Assembly (NCBI RefSeq): GCF_900108065.1
Contig: NZ_FNVQ01000001.1
Span: 1,984,001 to 2,048,000, forward strand
DNA length: 64,000 nucleotides
Direction of reading: 5' to 3'
From: Marinobacterium lutimaris
GTDB taxonomy: Bacteria; Pseudomonadota; Gammaproteobacteria; Pseudomonadales; Balneatricaceae
Shown: one piece after another, positions 54,959-64,000 of the stretch
Layout: each line of letters opens with the position of its first letter
How positions within the stretch are numbered: position 1 is the stretch's first letter
Notes under the pieces: generated by a model
The model's input: the letters and a program-made list of their open reading frames with translations, nothing else
What the model was told of the DNA's origin: nothing
Databases searched by the model: none
Translations under genes and position numbers: made by a program

Positions 54959-55944
54959 AAATCGGAAATCCCCTGCCCCGCATATTGATAGTTGACGACG
55001 AGCCGGCCAACCTGCGCGTGTTAAGGCAACTATTGAACGACGATTACCGCCTCCTCTTCGCCCGTGATGGAGAGTCGGCGATTGACCTGACGATTAAAGA
55101 GCAGCCCGACCTGGTGCTGCTGGATGTGATGATGCCGGGTATGACCGGCTATGAGGTTTGCAGCGCCCTGAAAAATAACCCGGAAACCAATCATATCCCG
55201 GTTATCTTCGTAACGGCGCTAAAAGACAGCGTCGACGAAGCGCGCGGCTTCGAGCTCGGAGCCGTCGACTTCATCAATAAGCCGGTGGTGCCCGCGGTAC
55301 TGCAAGCCAGGGTACGTACCCACCTGACGCTGGTAAAAACGGAAACCGTCACCCAGTCCCATCGCACCTTGATCGAACGCCTCGGCCGCGCGGCGGAATA
55401 CAAGGACAACGAGACCGGCATGCATGTCATGCGCATGAGCCATTATGCGCACCTGCTGGCGCTAGCCGCCGGCTACAACGAAGAGACCTCCGACGCCCTG
55501 CTTCAGGCCGCGCCGATGCACGATATAGGCAAAATAGGCATACCGGACCATATTCTGCTGAAACCGGGCAAGCTCACCGAAGAAGAATTCGAGGAGATGA
55601 AACGCCATCCGGTGATCGGAGCGGAAATACTCGGCGACTCCAACGCGCTCCTGATCCGCATTGCGCGCACCGTAGCGCTGACCCATCATGAGAAATGGGA
55701 TGGCAGCGGTTACCCCAAAGGCCTGAGTGGAACCGATATTCCGATTGAAGGGCGCATCGTCGCGCTGGCAGACGTGCTCGATGCCCTGACCAGCGAACGC
55801 CCCTACAAGAAAGCCTGGACCCTTGATGACGCCCTGGCCCATATCCGCGAACAGAGCGGCAAACACTTCGATCCGGAACTGGTCGCTTTGCTGGACGGGC
55901 TCGAGCCAAAAATCCGCGAAATCGCTGCCCGCTGGGCTGACTGA
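54955..55944 (+). CDS. response regulator with HD-GYP c-di-GMP phosphodiesterase domain
   Basis: 329 aa. Receiver domain (D57 in LLDVMMPG) followed by an HD-GYP domain: APMHDIGKIGIPD (His189-Asp190), RHPVIGAEIL, LTHHEKWDGSGYPKG (GYP 252-254). All metal-ligand motifs look intact, so c-di-GMP hydrolysis is expected. Coupled to the MHYT kinase, it would lower c-di-GMP on signal. Lower c-di-GMP would release LapG from LapD and detach adhesins, a plausible functional tie within the window. Confidence 0.94.
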   Translation: MKIGNPLPRILIVDDEPANLRVLRQLLNDDYRLLFARDGESAIDLTIKEQPDLVLLDVMMPGMTGYEVCSALKNNPETNHIPVIFVTALKDSVDEARGFELGAVDFINKPVVPAVLQARVRTHLTLVKTETVTQSHRTLIERLGRAAEYKDNETGMHVMRMSHYAHLLALAAGYNEETSDALLQAAPMHDIGKIGIPDHILLKPGKLTEEEFEEMKRHPVIGAEILGDSNALLIRIARTVALTHHEKWDGSGYPKGLSGTDIPIEGRIVALADVLDALTSERPYKKAWTLDDALAHIREQSGKHFDPELVALLDGLEPKIREIAARWAD

Positions 55945-55953
55945 ACCATCTAT

Positions 55954-55972
55954 ACGCCGCTTTGTGCGGCGT
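55954..55972 (+). terminator. hairpin after the HD-GYP gene
   Basis: ACGCCGC and GCGGCGT form a 7-bp GC-rich stem with loop TTTGT, 10 nt after the stop. The tail TATTCCCCC is weak. Confidence 0.6.
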
Positions 55973-56107
55973 TATTCCCCCTTCTCGCGTTAACCGCAAC
56001 CCGCTGTTTCAACGTTGCCAACATGACCGGCGCAGGATAGGTTGTATAGCTTTTCGGTGCTTGCCAGAGCAAGCGCCAGGCCGGTTGCAAGGAACTGCAC
56101 AACTTTG

Positions 56108-57430
56108 ATGAACACCGCGAATACCCAGACACTCGCATCACCTGCCTCGCTGCTACCAGGCATCGTTCTGCTGACCATTTTGCCACTGAGCATTGTCGCC
56201 GCCTTCAATGAACAGATTCCCGGCTACCTGGCTGGAATTCCCGCATGGGTTGCATTGTTCCTGCTGATAGCTCGTCAGCAGCGCGGGCAGATGATTCAGC
56301 GTATCGTGCTGCTGAGTATAGGGCTGACCGGCCTCGCTCTCAGCCTGGTAATCGGCAGTGAAGGCGGAGCCTACCTGCTGAAAGCCCTGGAAGCTAACCA
56401 GATGATTATCAGCATGTTGGTGGCGGTTAGCTTTCTGCGTCTTGTGACCCTGAGCGGCCTGGAAGCCGACGACCAGCTGCCGCCTGGCAACAAAGCGCTG
56501 CAGGGCACCCTGTTCGGCGGCCATCTCATCGCCTCGGTCATCAACATGTCATCGGTAATGATCCTCGGCGATCGTCTCAGCGCCAACCGGCCGCTGAACT
56601 CTCTGCAGGGGCTGATCCTGCTGCGTTCTTTCAGCATCTGCGCCGTCTGGTCGCCGTTTTTCGCCGCCATGGGCGTTATTCTGATCAGCGCTCCGGGCGC
56701 CAGCCTGACCACGCTGGTGATCTACGGAATTCCGGTGGCGCTTGCCGGCCTGCTGATGACCAGCTGGCAGATAAGTCGCCATCCGCAGGCGGCAACAACC
56801 CAGGGCTATCCACTGCATTTCGGCGCCCTCTGGATTCCCATGCTGCTGGCAGTACTGGTGATGATCGCCCACAACCTCTGGCCAGAGGTATCGGTAATTA
56901 CGCTGGTCACCCTACTATCACTGCTTTTCACCCTGCTCTGGCTGCCGGTTAAAACAGGCAGCAGAAGCCCAGCCATACTGGCCAAGCATGTTCGACTTGG
57001 TCTGCCACGACTGGGCGGTGAGGTGACGCTGTTTGTGGCCGCAGCGGTATTGGCCGCAGGGATCGGCGCCCTGCTGCTATCGCTGGATATCCGACTGGCG
57101 CCGGAGCATTTTGGCCCACTGGCCGCCTGCATCACACTGGCGGTATTGATTGCGCTGGCGATGATCGGGATGCATCCGGTCACCAGTGCGGTCCTGGCGG
57201 GCAGCATTCTGATGCCCAGCGTGGATGACCCCAACCTGTTGGGGATCACCCTGTTGCTGAGCTGGTCGCTGGGCGTCGGCCTTTCGCCTTTCTCCGGCGT
57301 GCAGATAAGCCTGCAATCCCGTTACGGCATCAGCGCTCTGACGATGCTAAGGATGAACCGCTTCTACGCACCGACGATGATCGTCATCGGCTTTTGCACC
57401 ATTAACCTCTACAGCTACCTGCACGGCTGA
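56108..57430 (+). CDS. polytopic membrane protein, permease-like, function unknown
   Basis: 440 aa from ATG 56108; the frame is open to 56042. About 11-12 membrane segments. Features include an internal polar loop (LSGLEADDQLPPGNKALQGTLFGGHLIASVINMSSVMILG) read in parts, and a C-terminal half with GMHPVTSAVLAGSILMP and SWSLGVGLSPFSGVQISL. These resemble the re-entrant loops of ion-transporter-superfamily carriers (citrate/dicarboxylate type). No ligand can be assigned. It is convergent with hypE, with 34 nt between stops. Confidence 0.72.
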   Translation: MNTANTQTLASPASLLPGIVLLTILPLSIVAAFNEQIPGYLAGIPAWVALFLLIARQQRGQMIQRIVLLSIGLTGLALSLVIGSEGGAYLLKALEANQMIISMLVAVSFLRLVTLSGLEADDQLPPGNKALQGTLFGGHLIASVINMSSVMILGDRLSANRPLNSLQGLILLRSFSICAVWSPFFAAMGVILISAPGASLTTLVIYGIPVALAGLLMTSWQISRHPQAATTQGYPLHFGALWIPMLLAVLVMIAHNLWPEVSVITLVTLLSLLFTLLWLPVKTGSRSPAILAKHVRLGLPRLGGEVTLFVAAAVLAAGIGALLLSLDIRLAPEHFGPLAACITLAVLIALAMIGMHPVTSAVLAGSILMPSVDDPNLLGITLLLSWSLGVGLSPFSGVQISLQSRYGISALTMLRMNRFYAPTMIVIGFCTINLYSYLHG

Positions 57431-57464
57431 TTTATATGGGCGTGACGAAGCGCCAATAGCAGCG

Positions 57465-58490
57465 TCAGCAGATCCGCGGTAACTGCTCACCATTAAGCCA
57501 GTCGACCATACGGCTGCCGCCAAACACCGTTTCCATCTGCACGAAGTGATAGGAGTCTTCCACCACAGTGCCGATGATAGCCGCATCCTGCCCCTGCGGG
57601 TGGGCGCGCATCACTGCCAGTAGTTCCTCGGCCCTCTCCTGCGGGCAGATAGCGATCAGCTTGCCCTCGTTGGCCACATAGAGCGGGTCCAGGCCGAGGA
57701 ACTCGCAGGCCGCGCGCACCGGCTCCCGCACCGGAATCCGGCTTTCCATCAGTTGCATACCCACACCGGACTGCTGCGCCATCTCATTCAGAGTATTGGC
57801 CAAACCTCCACGGGTGGGGTCGCGCATGCAGCGGATCTCTGGCACACACTCCACCATGGCAGCAACCAGGGAATGCAGTGCCTGGGAATCGGAACAGATA
57901 TCCGCCTCAAAGCCCAGGTTTTCCCTCAGCGACAGAATCGTCACACCGTGATCGCCAATGGAGCCGGATAACAAAATCGCATCACCGGGTTTAGCCTGGT
58001 CACCTGAAAGCTGCAATCCTTCGGGCACCACACCGATACCGGTGGTGCTGATAAAGACACCATCTCCCTTGCCGCGCTCCACCACCTTGGTATCGCCGGT
58101 AACGATTGGCACCCCGGCCTCTTTAGACGCAGCGGCCATGGAATCGACTATGCGCTTTAGGTCCGCCAGCGCAAAGCCCTCTTCCAGGATAAAACCCGCC
58201 GAGAGGTAACAGGGCTTAGCCCCGGACATGGCGACATCGTTGATGGTGCCATGCACAGAGAGCGAGCCGATATCGCCCCCCGGAAAGAACAGCGGCGATA
58301 CCACATGGCTATCGGTCGCCATCACCACCCGCCCCGGTGGCAGCGTAAACTGGGCCTGATCGTTGCCCTGCGCCAGCCATTCATTATCGAACGCCTGGGC
58401 AAACAACTGCTCGATCAGTTCAGCCATGGCGCGACCACCACTGCCGTGGACCATTTCAACGCGGCCCTTGGCGATATTCAGACGACTCAT
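57465..58490 (-). CDS. hypE: HypE, hydrogenase maturation carbamoyl dehydratase
   Basis: 341 aa of the PurM-like family: VHGSGGRAMAELIEQLF, GDIGSLSVHGTINDVAMSGA, MRDPTRGGLANTLNEMA. It ends in the diagnostic PRIC, whose terminal Cys is carbamoylated by HypF and dehydrated to thiocyanate, the source of the Fe-CN ligands of [NiFe]-hydrogenase. It overlaps hypD by 4 nt. Confidence 0.97.
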   Translation of the reverse strand: MSRLNIAKGRVEMVHGSGGRAMAELIEQLFAQAFDNEWLAQGNDQAQFTLPPGRVVMATDSHVVSPLFFPGGDIGSLSVHGTINDVAMSGAKPCYLSAGFILEEGFALADLKRIVDSMAAASKEAGVPIVTGDTKVVERGKGDGVFISTTGIGVVPEGLQLSGDQAKPGDAILLSGSIGDHGVTILSLRENLGFEADICSDSQALHSLVAAMVECVPEIRCMRDPTRGGLANTLNEMAQQSGVGMQLMESRIPVREPVRAACEFLGLDPLYVANEGKLIAICPQERAEELLAVMRAHPQGQDAAIIGTVVEDSYHFVQMETVFGGSRMVDWLNGEQLPRIC

Positions 58491-59635
58491 GCGCGCAGCT
58501 CCTCAGCCGGAATCCGGCGCTCACTGAAGCGTCCATAACTGTAATAGGCGGCACAGGCACCCTCGGAGGAGACCATGCAGGAGCCCAGCGGATTATCCGG
58601 TGTACAGGGGTCGCCGAAGAGCACGCAGTCACGGGGATTTTTCACCCCACGCAGAATCGACGGACACTCGCAGGCCTTGTTCTCACGACCGTGCAGCTGC
58701 TCTACGCCAAAGCGCTTTTCAGCATCAAATTCGGCATATTCACTGCGGATCTGCAGCGCGCTTTCCGGGATGGCACCCAGACCGCGCCACTCAAAGCTGG
58801 AACGAAGTTCAAGCACCCGGCTCACCGCCGCCTGCGCCTTCAGGTTGCCCTCGCGGCTGACCGCGCGGATGAATTCGTTCTCCACCTCACAGCGGCCATC
58901 ATTGAGCTGGCGGATCAGCATCAGGATAGCCTGCAGCACATCCAGCGGCTCGAAGCCGGCGATCACCACCGGACGCTTATACTGCTGCGGGAAGGGTTCA
59001 TAGGGCGCAGAGCCGATCACCGTGCTGACGTGAGCCGGCCCGATAAAGCCGTCCAGCTGCAGTGCGCCGCTATCCGCCTCCGGCGTATTCAGAATCGCGT
59101 GCATCGCGGCCGGCGTAAGCACGTGATTGCAGAACACAGAGAAATTCTTCAGACCCAGCTTCGCCGCCTGATCGATCACCAGCGCCGTGGGCGGTGTGGT
59201 GGTTTCAAACCCGATGGCGAAGAACACCACCTCTTTATCCGGGTTCTGCTGGGCAATCTTCAGTGCGTCCGCCGGTGAGTAGAGCATGCGCACATCGGTG
59301 CCTTCCGCGCGTAACTTCATCAGGCTTTCACGACCGGAGCCCGGCACACGCAGCATATCTCCGTAGGTACAGAGGATCACTTCAGGGCGACGCGCCAGCG
59401 CTATCGCCATATCCAGCCGACCGATCGGCAGCACACAGACCGGGCAGCCAGGGCCATGGATCAGGCGCACGTTCTCGGGCAACAGACCGGGGATACCGTA
59501 ACGGAAGATCGCATGGGTATGACCACCACAGAACTCCATCAGGTGATAGCGGCGCGCCGGATCAGCCTCCCTGCGGATCTGCTCGGCCAGGGCCCGGGCT
59601 TTTTCGCCATCACGAAACTCGTCAACGTATTTCAT
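58487..59635 (-). CDS. hypD: HypD, scaffold for Fe(CN)2CO assembly
   Basis: 382 aa with the conserved cysteine motifs [13 protein letters not shown] and [10 protein letters not shown], and the C-terminal [4Fe-4S] ligand region ([28 protein letters not shown]). HypD with HypC carries the iron that receives CN and CO before insertion into the large hydrogenase subunit. It overlaps hypC and hypE by 4 nt each. Confidence 0.97.
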   Translation of the reverse strand: MKYVDEFRDGEKARALAEQIRREADPARRYHLMEFCGGHTHAIFRYGIPGLLPENVRLIHGPGCPVCVLPIGRLDMAIALARRPEVILCTYGDMLRVPGSGRESLMKLRAEGTDVRMLYSPADALKIAQQNPDKEVVFFAIGFETTTPPTALVIDQAAKLGLKNFSVFCNHVLTPAAMHAILNTPEADSGALQLDGFIGPAHVSTVIGSAPYEPFPQQYKRPVVIAGFEPLDVLQAILMLIRQLNDGRCEVENEFIRAVSREGNLKAQAAVSRVLELRSSFEWRGLGAIPESALQIRSEYAEFDAEKRFGVEQLHGRENKACECPSILRGVKNPRDCVLFGDPCTPDNPLGSCMVSSEGACAAYYSYGRFSERRIPAEELRA

Positions 59636-59892
59636 GCAGCGCCCTCCCCGGCCTTGGCTTCATCGTAGGCCTCCTGCAGCTGACCCAGCTCCTCAAACAG
59701 CGCCAGGGTACGCGCCGCTTCCTCCGGATCCAGCTTGTTTAGGGCGTAGCCCACGTGCAGGATCACGTAATCGCCCACCGACAGATCATCTACCAGGGCA
59801 ATATTGATCTCCTTGCGTACACCGCCGATATCGGCCATCGCGCGCTCAGCATCGATCAACTCTTCGATCCGTACCGGAATCGCCAGACACAT
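59632..59892 (-). CDS. hypC: HypC, hydrogenase maturation chaperone
   Basis: 86 aa beginning [12 protein letters not shown]; Cys2 is the iron/large-subunit contact in HypC/HybG. The core is [21 protein letters not shown]. It is 28 nt downstream of hypF and overlaps hypD by 4 nt. Confidence 0.95.
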   Translation of the reverse strand: MCLAIPVRIEELIDAERAMADIGGVRKEINIALVDDLSVGDYVILHVGYALNKLDPEEAARTLALFEELGQLQEAYDEAKAGEGAA

Positions 59893-59920
59893 GGTTAACC
59901 CTCTTCTACTGCATTATTCG

Positions 59921-62239
59921 TTATACGGCCCTGACGCTCAGGCCCATTCTGACAGCCCAGGCCTGACCCAGGCTGATCGCGGCATCATTGCTTGGCAGCT
60001 GGGTGGGTATCAGCACCCTTAGCCCTCCAGCTTCCAGTCGTCCTTTAAGCTGATCTCGCAGCGCGTTATTCAGAAAACAGCCGCCACCCAAGGCCACAAT
60101 ATCCAGCGCCTGCTCTCGGGCCGATCGCAGGATCCACTCCGTCAACGCCTGCACCAAGGTAGCCTGAAAGCGCGCCGCACCAAGCTGTGGATCGGCTTCA
60201 TCGATTAGTGAGGCCAGCAGGGGTATCAGATCCAGTATCAGCCCCGCTTCGGTAGCGCGGATCTCAAACAGCGAGCCGTTCGCCTCAACCTCTGTTCTCT
60301 CTGCATTCTGGGCCAGCGCTTCGAGAAGCATGGGCGCCTCCGCTTCAAAGCTCTGCTGCCGGCAGATCCCGAGCACACCCGCAGCGGTATCGAACAACCG
60401 CCCCAGACTCGATGTGACTGGGCAGTTCAGCCCTCTCTCCAGTATCAGACGCACACCCGCTGCTGCGGGATCATCGCCGAAGCGCTGCTCGATCAGATCG
60501 GGGCGCCCCACGCGATGGAACAGCGCACAGGCCAGGCGCCAGGGCTCTCGAGCGGCCTTGTCACCACCCGGCAAAGCGATAGAGGCCAACTCACCGAGTT
60601 GAGCAAACCCACCCGCATCAACACGCAACAGCTCGCCGCCACGCAACTGGCCATCGCTACCGAGGCCCACGCCATCCAGGGCGACACCCAGCACCGGCTC
60701 ACAGAGTTGATGCTCCGCCATCACCGCGGCGATATGAGCGTGGTGGTGCTGCACCGGGTACAGCGGGACACCCAGTTGTTCCGCCAGAGTTTGCGCCAGG
60801 CGACTAGCATAGAAATCGGGGTGCAGATCACAGGCGATATATTCAGGCTTCACCTCAAGCAGCGCCTGCAGCTCTTTTACGCTGGCCTCAAGGGTACGGC
60901 AGTTGGCGGGGTTATCCAGATCGCCGATATGGGGCGAGATAAACGCATCGCCGCCCCGTGTCAGACAGAGCGTATTTTTCAGGTAAGCGCCCAGCGCCAG
61001 CACCACAGGCCCTTGGGATTCCAGCGCCACCCGTTTCGGCGCCAGCCCCCGACCTAGCCGGATCATTACCGGCGGCACTGAAATAGCATTAACCACCGAG
61101 TCATCACAGCGGTGCTCTATATCACGGTTATGCAGCACCAGCAGATCAGCGATCCCCGCCAACTTATGACGCGCTTCATCATTGGCCGTAATCAGCGGCT
61201 CGCCACTAAGGTTAGCGCTGGTCATCACGAGCCGCAGCGAATGCCGCTGCTCTCTCCAGTCGACGCCCTCAGGCCGATCTGCGTACTCATGGAACAGCAG
61301 CCAATGCAGCGGGCTATGCGGCAACATAACGCCCAAGCGATCCAGGCCCGGCGCGACACTTTCAGGCAACGGGTTCGGCTTTTTGACGCGTTGTAATACC
61401 ACCGGCGCCGCAGCGGACTGAAGCAGCTCCGCGCCCTGTTCGGTCAGTTCAACAAGCTCATCCAGCGAGGCGGGATTCAGCGCCATCAGCGCAAAGGGTT
61501 TGCCCGGGCGACGCTTACGACGGCGCAGTTCTGCGACCGCCTCTGCGTTGTCTGCATCACAGGCCAGATGAAAGCCACCGACACCGCGCAGGGCGATAAT
61601 CTGGCCGCGCTTGAGAGCCTCAACGGCAAGGCTTACAGCATCCCTCGCTATCCGCTCACCGGCTGAGGTTTCAGCCCAAAGCTCAGGTCCGCAATCGACA
61701 CAGGCATTGGGCTGGGCATGAAAACGGCGATGCTGCGGATCGCTGTACTCATTGAGGCAAGCCGGGCACTGCTGAAACTCTGCCATGCTGGTGTTGGCGC
61801 GGTCATAGGGCAGCTGCCGAATCAGCGAATAGCGCGGCCCACAGTGGGTACAGTTGATAAACGGGTAAAGATAGCGGCGATTATCGGGATCGAAGAGCTC
61901 ATCCAGACACTCAGCACAGACATTGGCATCGAGCGTCACCGGCAGTTTCAGTGCAGACTCGCCACGCTCGCTGGCATCGATACGAAAGCCCGGCCCGATG
62001 ACGCCATTGAACACTTCGGTTTCAATGCCATCGATCTGCGCCAGCGGCGGCAGTTCGGCGCGCAACCGCTGCTGAAAACTGGACAGCGCGTCACTGCTGC
62101 CCCGAAGGTCAATCCTCACTCCCTGGCCGGTATTACAGACCTCTCCATCCAGGCTGAGCGAGCTGGCCAATCGGTGCACAAAGGGGCGAAATCCCACGCC
62201 CTGCACCTGACCACTGACACTGAGCCGCAGCGCCGGCAT
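59921..62239 (-). CDS. hypF: HypF, carbamoyltransferase of hydrogenase maturation
   Basis: 772 aa. Order: acylphosphatase domain ([17 protein letters not shown], about 5-90), two C-x2-C-x18-C-x2-C zinc modules ([10 protein letters not shown]...CTHC and CPAC...CVDC, about 105-185), a YrdC-like domain ([14 protein letters not shown], about 200-390) and a Kae1-like domain ([32 protein letters not shown], about 400-770). It makes carbamoyl-adenylate and transfers the carbamoyl group to HypE. The start overlaps the stop of the upstream regulator gene (TAATG). Confidence 0.97.
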   Translation of the reverse strand: MPALRLSVSGQVQGVGFRPFVHRLASSLSLDGEVCNTGQGVRIDLRGSSDALSSFQQRLRAELPPLAQIDGIETEVFNGVIGPGFRIDASERGESALKLPVTLDANVCAECLDELFDPDNRRYLYPFINCTHCGPRYSLIRQLPYDRANTSMAEFQQCPACLNEYSDPQHRRFHAQPNACVDCGPELWAETSAGERIARDAVSLAVEALKRGQIIALRGVGGFHLACDADNAEAVAELRRRKRRPGKPFALMALNPASLDELVELTEQGAELLQSAAAPVVLQRVKKPNPLPESVAPGLDRLGVMLPHSPLHWLLFHEYADRPEGVDWREQRHSLRLVMTSANLSGEPLITANDEARHKLAGIADLLVLHNRDIEHRCDDSVVNAISVPPVMIRLGRGLAPKRVALESQGPVVLALGAYLKNTLCLTRGGDAFISPHIGDLDNPANCRTLEASVKELQALLEVKPEYIACDLHPDFYASRLAQTLAEQLGVPLYPVQHHHAHIAAVMAEHQLCEPVLGVALDGVGLGSDGQLRGGELLRVDAGGFAQLGELASIALPGGDKAAREPWRLACALFHRVGRPDLIEQRFGDDPAAAGVRLILERGLNCPVTSSLGRLFDTAAGVLGICRQQSFEAEAPMLLEALAQNAERTEVEANGSLFEIRATEAGLILDLIPLLASLIDEADPQLGAARFQATLVQALTEWILRSAREQALDIVALGGGCFLNNALRDQLKGRLEAGGLRVLIPTQLPSNDAAISLGQAWAVRMGLSVRAV

Positions 62240-63690
62240 TACTGGGTATCCAGCTCATAGCGTTCGATCTTCGCACGCAGCCCCACGCGGGAAAGGCCAA
62301 GCTCACGGGAGGCACGGCTTTTGTTCCAGCGGTGGCGGATCAGGGTCTCGCGCAGGATCTGTTTCTCCAGCTGCTCGACACGCTCTTTCAGGGTACCGCT
62401 GAGGTCCGCCACATCCGCCAAACGCGGTGCTGGCTCGCCATCGACACAGCTGCGCAGCACCCGCGGATGGATCAGGTCGGCACCAAGCACCGGTTCTTTC
62501 GCCATCACCAGCATGCGTCGTACCTCGTTCTGCAACTGACGCACGTTACCGGGCCAGGCGTAACCGCTCAAGCACTCCAGCGCCTCATCGCTGAAACCAT
62601 CCACCGGTTTGTCGAACGCTTCCACCGCACGATCAAGAAAGGCGTTGGCCAGCAGCGGTATATCCTCGGCGCGCTGCTCCAGTGCCGGCAGCTCCAGTGT
62701 CACTTCCGCCAGGCGGTAATAAAGGTCTTCACGGAAGCGGCCGGCAGCGACCTCCTCTTCAAGCCTGCGATTGGTAGAAGCGATCACACGCACATTGATC
62801 GGGCGGCGCTGGCTATCACCCACACGGCGCACCTCGCGCTCCTGCAATACGCGCAGCAGCTTGACCTGAAATGCCGGCGAGATTTCGCCGATTTCGTCGA
62901 GGAAGATGGTGCCACCGTCGGCCTGTTCAAACAGCCCCACATGGTCGCTGATTGCACCGGTAAAGGCGCCCTTGCGGTGTCCGAAAAGCTCCGACGCCAG
63001 CAGTTCGTCTGGCATGGCGCCGCAGTTTTCCACCACGAACGGCTTGTCGGCTCTCAGGCTGTTGTAGTGCAGCGCCCGGGCGAACAGCTCCTTGCCGCTG
63101 CCGGAGGGACCGGTTACCAGCACAGAGATATCGAACGGCGCTACCTGGGCGACCTGGTTACAGAGCTGATTCAGCGGGCTATCGCTGGAGCGCAGAATTT
63201 CGCTGAAATCGAAGCGCTGACGCAGGCGCTGTTTCTTGGCTTCAACCTGGTCCTCGACCTGAGGCGTGGTCAGACGCATCTCGGTAGCGAGCAGGTCATT
63301 TTCCGATTGCAGCTCCACCATACGACAGGCGTTCTGCAGCGTCAGCAGCAGGTGATCCGGATGCCAGGGTTTGGTCAGATACTGGAAAATTCCCGCCTCG
63401 TTAAGTCCGCGGATAATATCTTCAGAGTCGGTATAGCCTGAGAGGATCAATCGCGCGGTCTGCGGCCAGCGCTCGCGCACCTCGATCAGGAACTCGACGC
63501 CGGTCTGGCCCGGCATACGCTGATCGCACAGCACCGCCTGGATGCTGTTCTCCTCAAGCAGCCTGATCGCCGCTTCCGTACTGGTAGCGGTGAGCACATC
63601 AAACTCTTCGTCGAGGGTTCGCTCCAGCGTTTCCAGCGAGCGGATCTCGTCATCCACGCAAAGCACTCTGGGGCGCGACGGGTACTGCAT
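62239..63690 (-). CDS. hoxA: HoxA/HupR-type sigma-54 response regulator of hydrogenase genes
   Basis: 483 aa. Receiver domain with D56 in LCDQRMPG and a KPW motif in place of the usual KPF, AAA+ domain with GPSGSGKE and intact GAFTGA, and Fis-type helix-turn-helix ([21 protein letters not shown]). HupR/HoxA proteins activate [NiFe]-hydrogenase operons, in several species in the unphosphorylated state. Its position between hypB and hypF supports the assignment. The kinase partner (HoxJ/HupT) is not in the window. Confidence 0.9.
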   Translation of the reverse strand: MQYPSRPRVLCVDDEIRSLETLERTLDEEFDVLTATSTEAAIRLLEENSIQAVLCDQRMPGQTGVEFLIEVRERWPQTARLILSGYTDSEDIIRGLNEAGIFQYLTKPWHPDHLLLTLQNACRMVELQSENDLLATEMRLTTPQVEDQVEAKKQRLRQRFDFSEILRSSDSPLNQLCNQVAQVAPFDISVLVTGPSGSGKELFARALHYNSLRADKPFVVENCGAMPDELLASELFGHRKGAFTGAISDHVGLFEQADGGTIFLDEIGEISPAFQVKLLRVLQEREVRRVGDSQRRPINVRVIASTNRRLEEEVAAGRFREDLYYRLAEVTLELPALEQRAEDIPLLANAFLDRAVEAFDKPVDGFSDEALECLSGYAWPGNVRQLQNEVRRMLVMAKEPVLGADLIHPRVLRSCVDGEPAPRLADVADLSGTLKERVEQLEKQILRETLIRHRWNKSRASRELGLSRVGLRAKIERYELDTQ

Positions 63691-63729
63691 AGGTTTCTCT
63701 CCGTTCTGTGCTCTCCGTTCAGAGCGACG

Positions 63730-64000
63730 TTAGAGCAGCGCTTCCAGCGCCTGGGCCTGCTGTTTGAGGGCGTTGATCCGATCCCGAATACGGGCCTCGC
63801 GGCGCGCCTCGATCCAGTCGAGCCATTCGGCCATACCCTCGCCACTGCGGGCCGATACCTGAAGCACTTCGATATTCGGGTTCACGCGACGGGCATAATC
63901 GATACAGGCTTCCACATCGAAATCCAGATGCGGCAGCAGATCGGTCTTGTTCAGCAGCATCAGGTCCGCGGCATGGAACATATCCGGGTATTTCAGCGGC
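63730..64000 (-). CDS. hypB: HypB C-terminal part, nickel-insertion GTPase (truncated by window end)
   Basis: About 89 codons are visible, beginning inside the gene at [22 protein letters not shown], with the NKTD guanine-specificity motif and the C-terminal [16 protein letters not shown]. The 5' part, including the P-loop and nickel-binding histidines, lies beyond position 64000. It is followed after 39 nt by hoxA. HypB with HypA inserts nickel into the hydrogenase large subunit. Confidence 0.95.
   Translation of the reverse strand, partial: PLKYPDMFHAADLMLLNKTDLLPHLDFDVEACIDYARRVNPNIEVLQVSARSGEGMAEWLDWIEARREARIRDRINALKQQAQALEALL

Overview
The window reads as a chromosomal segment of a Gram-negative, probably marine gammaproteobacterium (Oceanospirillales/Pseudomonadales-like). 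The evidence is the gene content: a nifL-nifA/rnf arrangement like that of Azotobacter vinelandii and Pseudomonas stutzeri, a LapD/LapG adhesin system and NiFe-hydrogenase maturation genes. Species cannot be named from the sequence alone. No transposase or phage gene is recognisable.

Layout. 1-660 holds little beyond a possible edge-truncated gene. 661-3819 is a large secreted pseudo-caspase/hydrolase fusion. 4480-9895 is a sigma-54 two-component system followed by an OFA-type MFS carrier with its own -24/-12 promoter. 10115-11197 is an EF-hand-like protein of unknown role. 11225-21029 (minus strand) is a nitrogen-fixation block: nifL-nifA, then nifB-fdxN-nifO-nifQ, a SagB-type oxidoreductase, rhodanese-ankyrin, Grx, BolA, a 66-aa protein and a DUF3144 protein. 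21314-26774 (plus strand) is the divergent rnfABCDGEH operon, which would supply low-potential electrons to nitrogenase. Sigma-54 promoters and NifA upstream sites are visible for nifLA, nifB and rnf.

27039-42067 is a biofilm adhesion locus. lapD (degenerate GGDEF/EAL receptor) and lapG (periplasmic protease) face two giant RTX adhesins of 2023 and 1969 aa. Each adhesin has a doubled N-terminal retention module and a TAAG-type LapG site. 42374-44304 carries two tRNA-Asn, two tRNA-Pro and a glycosyltransferase gene enclosed between copies of a tRNA-Asn(3')/tRNA-Pro repeat.

44379-47326 (minus strand) is a partner-switching module (RsbW-like kinase, STAS protein, CHASE2-PP2C phosphatase). 47706-48668 is glutaminase. 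48889-51413 is a FecR-OmpA lipoprotein-TolC operon, the likely outer-membrane half of the adhesin secretion machinery. 51647-55944 is an MHYT hybrid kinase with an HD-GYP response regulator. 56108-57430 is a permease-like membrane protein. 57465-64000 (minus strand) is a hydrogenase maturation/regulation operon, hypB-hoxA-hypF-hypC-hypD-hypE, with hypB cut by the window end.

Two themes run through the window. One is anaerobic/microaerobic energy and nitrogen metabolism (nif, rnf, hyp). The other is surface attachment controlled by cyclic di-GMP and partner switching (lapD/lapG, adhesins, TolC, HD-GYP, PP2C/STAS). The least ordinary items are the doubled retention modules in two neighbouring adhesins with shared leader elements, the active-site-dead caspase fused to an alpha/beta hydrolase, and the tRNA-bounded glycosyltransferase.
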